The notes under the pieces were generated by a model. It searched no databases, was not told the origin of the DNA, and was given only the letters and a program-made list of their open reading frames with translations. From positions 5,069 to 55,227 of the forward strand of contig PLEG01000017.1 of the NCBI GenBank assembly GCA_003136975.1: a stretch of 50,159 nucleotides of DNA, read 5' to 3'. Both the position numbers and the translations under genes were made by a program. Source of the stretch: Gemmatimonadota bacterium. GTDB lineage: Bacteria > Gemmatimonadota > Gemmatimonadetes > Gemmatimonadales > Gemmatimonadaceae. Shown piece by piece: positions 46,856-50,159 of the stretch. How positions within the stretch are numbered: position 1 is the first letter of the stretch; each line of letters begins with the position of its first letter.

Positions 46856-49800
46856 TTGAGCAAGCGAAGAACAAAGCGGTACTGGAAGAGCCTGCAAGAG
46901 CGGGATGCTGGCCCCGGCGTTCTGAAGACTCTTGCGGACGAGTTTCCGGAAGGCGGGCCGCGCCAGTTCCGCCGCCGCGATTTCCTGAAAGCGACCGGAT
47001 TCACGCTGGGAGTGGCTTTTGCTACAGGTTGCAGCCGCGCTCCTGTGCAGCGGGCAATTCCTCTACTTTCGCAACCTGAGGAAATGGTTCCCGGACGCGC
47101 GCTTTTCTATGCCTCCACGTGCGGCGGTTGCAGTGCCGGTTGCGGCTTACTCGCCAAAGTGCGGGACGGTCGGCCCATCAAGCTGGAAGGCAATCCTCAG
47201 CACCCGGTCTCGCGCGGGGGATTGTGTGCTACAGGGCAGGCGAACATTCTCGGTCTCTACGACTCGCAGCGTCTGCAGCACCCTTTGAAGGAAGGAAAGA
47301 GATCCTCCTGGGCCGAAGTTGACCGGGAGATCCAGGCTGGGCTCGCGAGTATTCGTGGTGATCGCGGAGCGGTTCGTTTCTTGAGTGGAACCATCACTAG
47401 TCCAACTACGCGCGCCACGATCCAAGAATTTCTCAACGGTTTCCCCGATGCGCGGCACATCGTTTACGACCCGCTGTCAAGTTCCGCGCTGCTCGATGCC
47501 CATGAGCAAACGCACGGCGTTCGCATCCTGCCGCAGTTTCACTTCGATAAAGCCGAAGTCATTGTCAGCTTCGATGCAGATTTTCTGGGGACGTGGATCT
47601 CGCCTGTGGGATACACCGCGGACTATCGCGCCGGACGCGATCTGGAGGCAAAGCGCGGCTCCTATCACGTACAGTTCGAACCGCGCATGAGCGTGACCGG
47701 CAGCAAGGCCGACCGGCGATTTGCGGTTGCGCCGGGAGAGATGGGTCTTCTGCTCACGCACCTGGCGCAGAGAATTGCGCGTAAAACGGGAACGGCGGTT
47801 CCTTGTGACGAGCCAGAGACTGCTTCTTCTGTCGGTGCGGCATTCCTGGATGAACTGGCGGACCGCCTTTGGCACGCGCGCGGGCGAAGCTTGATCGTGT
47901 GCGGCAGCAACGATCTACAGCAGCAGCTTCAGAGCAACTACCTCAACCACCTGCTGGGGAACTACGGCTCAACGCTCGATGTCGAGAAGCCGTCCCTGCA
48001 GGTGCAAGGAAGCGACAAAGAACTGGGCGGACTTCTCGCTGAATTGCAGGATGGCAATGTAAAGGCTCTCTTTGTCTACGGAGCGAACCCGGCCTTCGAT
48101 TTGCCGGGCGGTGACGGTCTGGCGGGGGCGCTGCGAAAGGTGCCCCTGCTGGTCAGCTTCGCGCAGCGCGTGGACGAAACCGCCGCCCTGGCGCGCTACG
48201 TTCTGCCCGAGCAACACTATCTGGAATCGTGGAATGATGCCGAGCCGGTGAGCGGGCTGGTCAGTGTGTCTCAGCCAACGATTCATCCGCTGGGGGACGC
48301 GCGATCGCTCGTGGAAACGATCGCAACCTGGAACGGAAAACCCAAGTCGGCCTATGACCTCCTGCGAGAACACTGGAAGGCAGACATCTTCCCTCGTCAG
48401 AAGAGAGAATCGAACTTCGATGCGTTCTGGGACCGCGCGGTGCACGATGGGTTTGCCGAGGTTGAACCACTTCCGATCAAGTCAAAAGAATTCAATGCGC
48501 AAGTAGCCCGGCCAATTCTGAAAGCTCCGCGGTCGGAGACAGGCGCTTTTGCCCTCGTGCTCTACCCCACCGTCGCAATGCTCGATGGCCGGAATGCATA
48601 CAACCCATGGCTGCACGAACTTCCCGACCCAATCACCAAGGTGACGTGGGACAACTACGCGTGCATCGCGCCAGCCGCTGCCCAACGGCTCGGTGTCGAG
48701 GATGGAGACGTGGTTTGCCTGGGGAGCAGCGGTGGCCAGGTGTTCGAACTTCCGGCGTACATCCAACCCGGCCAGCAGGATCAGGTTGTGGCCGTCGCTC
48801 TGGGCTATGGCAGCAAGTTGAGTGCCCGCTTCGCGAAGGTCGGGCCGCAGTGGCTCGACGCCTTAGTCAGCGTCGGAGACAACGGTGTAGTCGGCGTGAA
48901 CGCCGCTCCGCTTCTGAGATTGAGTGAAGGCGGTCTAAAATACGACGGCGTTCAGGTCAAGGTCAGCCGCACTGGTAAGCAGCGCGAGCTGGCATCTACG
49001 CAGACGCACAATACATTGACTGTTCCCAAGAAGCTCACGCCTCCGGGTAGTGGGCCCCGGCAGATCGTTCAGGAAACGACTCTGGCGAGTTTTCTGAAAG
49101 ACCCGCATGCCGGTGTGGAAGACCACGAAGAAAAAGAGGATCTGTGGCCCACGGACCATCCCTACACTGGGCCGCGCTGGGGCATGGTGATTGATCAAAA
49201 CGCCTGCACCGGTTGTTCCTCCTGCGTGATCGCCTGCCAGGTGGAGAACAACATTCCGGTCGTTGGCAGGGACGAAATTCGCCGCAACCGCGAGATGCAC
49301 TGGATACGCATTGACCGCTACTACTCGGAAACAGAATCTGGCCAGATCGAAGTTGCCTACGAGCCCCTGATGTGCCAGCAGTGTGAAAACGCGCCTTGCG
49401 AAACGGTATGCCCGGTGCTGGCAACCGTGCACAGCGAAGACGGTCTGAACCAGCAGGTCTACAACCGCTGCATTGGGACCCGCTACTGCGCCAACAACTG
49501 TCCGTACAAGGCGAGGCGCTTCAACTGGTTCAACTACGCACACGACGACCAGCTGCAGAACCTCGTTTTGAATCCCGATGTCGCAGTGCGTTCGCGCGGC
49601 GTGATGGAGAAGTGCACGTTCTGCGTACAGAGGATCCAGGAAGCCAAGATCGAAGCCAAGCGGCGGGGCGAAAGAGTTTCAGACGGCGTCGTCGAGACCG
49701 CGTGCCAGCAATCCTGTCCGGCGCGGGCGATCTTCTTCGGCGACCTGAACGACGCAAACAGCCACGTCAGCAAAATGATGGCGAACCCGCGGCGCTACCG

Positions 49801-49906
49801 TGTTCTGGAGGAACTCAACGTGCGCCCTGCCGTGGGATATCTGACCATCGTGCGCAATCGCCCCCAAGAGGGAAAAGAGGAGAGCAAGGAAGAACATCAT
49901 GGCTGA
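46856..49906 (+). CDS. actB: Alternative Complex III subunit B (molybdopterin-oxidoreductase-like + Fe-S domains, Tat-type signal)
   Basis: RRRDFLKATGFTLGVAFATGC; C-terminal CTGCSSCVIACQVENNIPVVG, CQQCENAPCETVCP, CIGTRYCANNCPYKARRFNW, KCTFC; probable TTG start. Confidence 0.93.
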   Translation: MSKRRTKRYWKSLQERDAGPGVLKTLADEFPEGGPRQFRRRDFLKATGFTLGVAFATGCSRAPVQRAIPLLSQPEEMVPGRALFYASTCGGCSAGCGLLAKVRDGRPIKLEGNPQHPVSRGGLCATGQANILGLYDSQRLQHPLKEGKRSSWAEVDREIQAGLASIRGDRGAVRFLSGTITSPTTRATIQEFLNGFPDARHIVYDPLSSSALLDAHEQTHGVRILPQFHFDKAEVIVSFDADFLGTWISPVGYTADYRAGRDLEAKRGSYHVQFEPRMSVTGSKADRRFAVAPGEMGLLLTHLAQRIARKTGTAVPCDEPETASSVGAAFLDELADRLWHARGRSLIVCGSNDLQQQLQSNYLNHLLGNYGSTLDVEKPSLQVQGSDKELGGLLAELQDGNVKALFVYGANPAFDLPGGDGLAGALRKVPLLVSFAQRVDETAALARYVLPEQHYLESWNDAEPVSGLVSVSQPTIHPLGDARSLVETIATWNGKPKSAYDLLREHWKADIFPRQKRESNFDAFWDRAVHDGFAEVEPLPIKSKEFNAQVARPILKAPRSETGAFALVLYPTVAMLDGRNAYNPWLHELPDPITKVTWDNYACIAPAAAQRLGVEDGDVVCLGSSGGQVFELPAYIQPGQQDQVVAVALGYGSKLSARFAKVGPQWLDALVSVGDNGVVGVNAAPLLRLSEGGLKYDGVQVKVSRTGKQRELASTQTHNTLTVPKKLTPPGSGPRQIVQETTLASFLKDPHAGVEDHEEKEDLWPTDHPYTGPRWGMVIDQNACTGCSSCVIACQVENNIPVVGRDEIRRNREMHWIRIDRYYSETESGQIEVAYEPLMCQQCENAPCETVCPVLATVHSEDGLNQQVYNRCIGTRYCANNCPYKARRFNWFNYAHDDQLQNLVLNPDVAVRSRGVMEKCTFCVQRIQEAKIEAKRRGERVSDGVVETACQQSCPARAIFFGDLNDANSHVSKMMANPRRYRVLEELNVRPAVGYLTIVRNRPQEGKEESKEEHHG

Positions 49907-50159
49907 AGCCGCAATCGCGCTGCCACAGCCTCTCATCGAGGGCGACAAGTCGATCGCGCAGGTCACGCACGATGTGTGCGCGCCCATGGAGGCGCGCCCC
50001 ACCGCGCTGTGGTGGGTGGCGTTACTGATCTCGTCCTCGTTCCTGTTGCTGGGAGCCGCCGCCATCGCCTACCAGATTTCGGTAGGTGTGGGAACGTGGG
50101 GACTGAACCGCACCGTGGGCTGGGCCTTCGACATTACCAACTTCGTCTTCTGGATCGGT
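49899..50159 (+). CDS. actC: Alternative Complex III subunit C (NrfD-like), truncated by window end
   Basis: ATGA overlap with actB; MAEAAIALPQPLIEGDKSIAQVTHDVCAPMEARPTALWWVALLISSSFLLLGAAAIAYQISVGVGTWGLNRTVGWAFDITNFVFWIG. Confidence 0.88.
   Translation, partial: MAEAAIALPQPLIEGDKSIAQVTHDVCAPMEARPTALWWVALLISSSFLLLGAAAIAYQISVGVGTWGLNRTVGWAFDITNFVFWIG

Noticed and set aside
45961-47004. 347 aa minus-strand ORF across narI/actA/actB
   Set aside because: Spans three well-supported plus-strand genes; no domain signature.

Overview
The window reads as a high-GC bacterial chromosome segment. Gene content suggests Gemmatimonadota-like, but this is inference. No rRNA, tRNA, CRISPR array or recognisable transposase was found.

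Layout:
(1) 0.26-15.5 kb, minus strand: ECF sigma factor - FecR - STN/SusC - SusD - three tandem secreted BNR/sortilin-type propeller proteins.
(2) 16-22.2 kb: DUF4142, YceI/HxlR divergent pair, MFS, CopD-like protein and small exported proteins.
(3) 22.4-28.4 kb: NarL/NreC-like two-component system, small haem-copper-oxidase-I-like membrane protein, copper nitrite reductase (NirK), DUF3565, DUF59, DsbA-like protein and a Crp/Fnr regulator.
(4) 28.5-31.8 kb: TPP riboswitch with a TonB receptor, convergent with PnuC and a NadR-like kinase.
(5) 31.9-38.0 kb: Mrp ATPase, HCO-I-like membrane protein, DUF1858/DUF2249 proteins, nitronate monooxygenase-like protein, ferredoxin and a CMD-family protein.
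(6) 38.2-50.16 kb (runs off the end): one tightly coupled operon rrf2 - dihaem cyt c - narGHJI - actA - actB - actC, joining a membrane nitrate reductase to Alternative Complex III.

Most interesting points:
- the nar-act composite respiratory operon;
- a conserved 17-bp palindrome, GTARGGGNTTYCCTTAY, beside the two-component system and upstream of nirK;
- stacked operator dyads upstream of the nar-act operon;
- the TPP-riboswitch receptor beside a PnuC/NadR-like pair.
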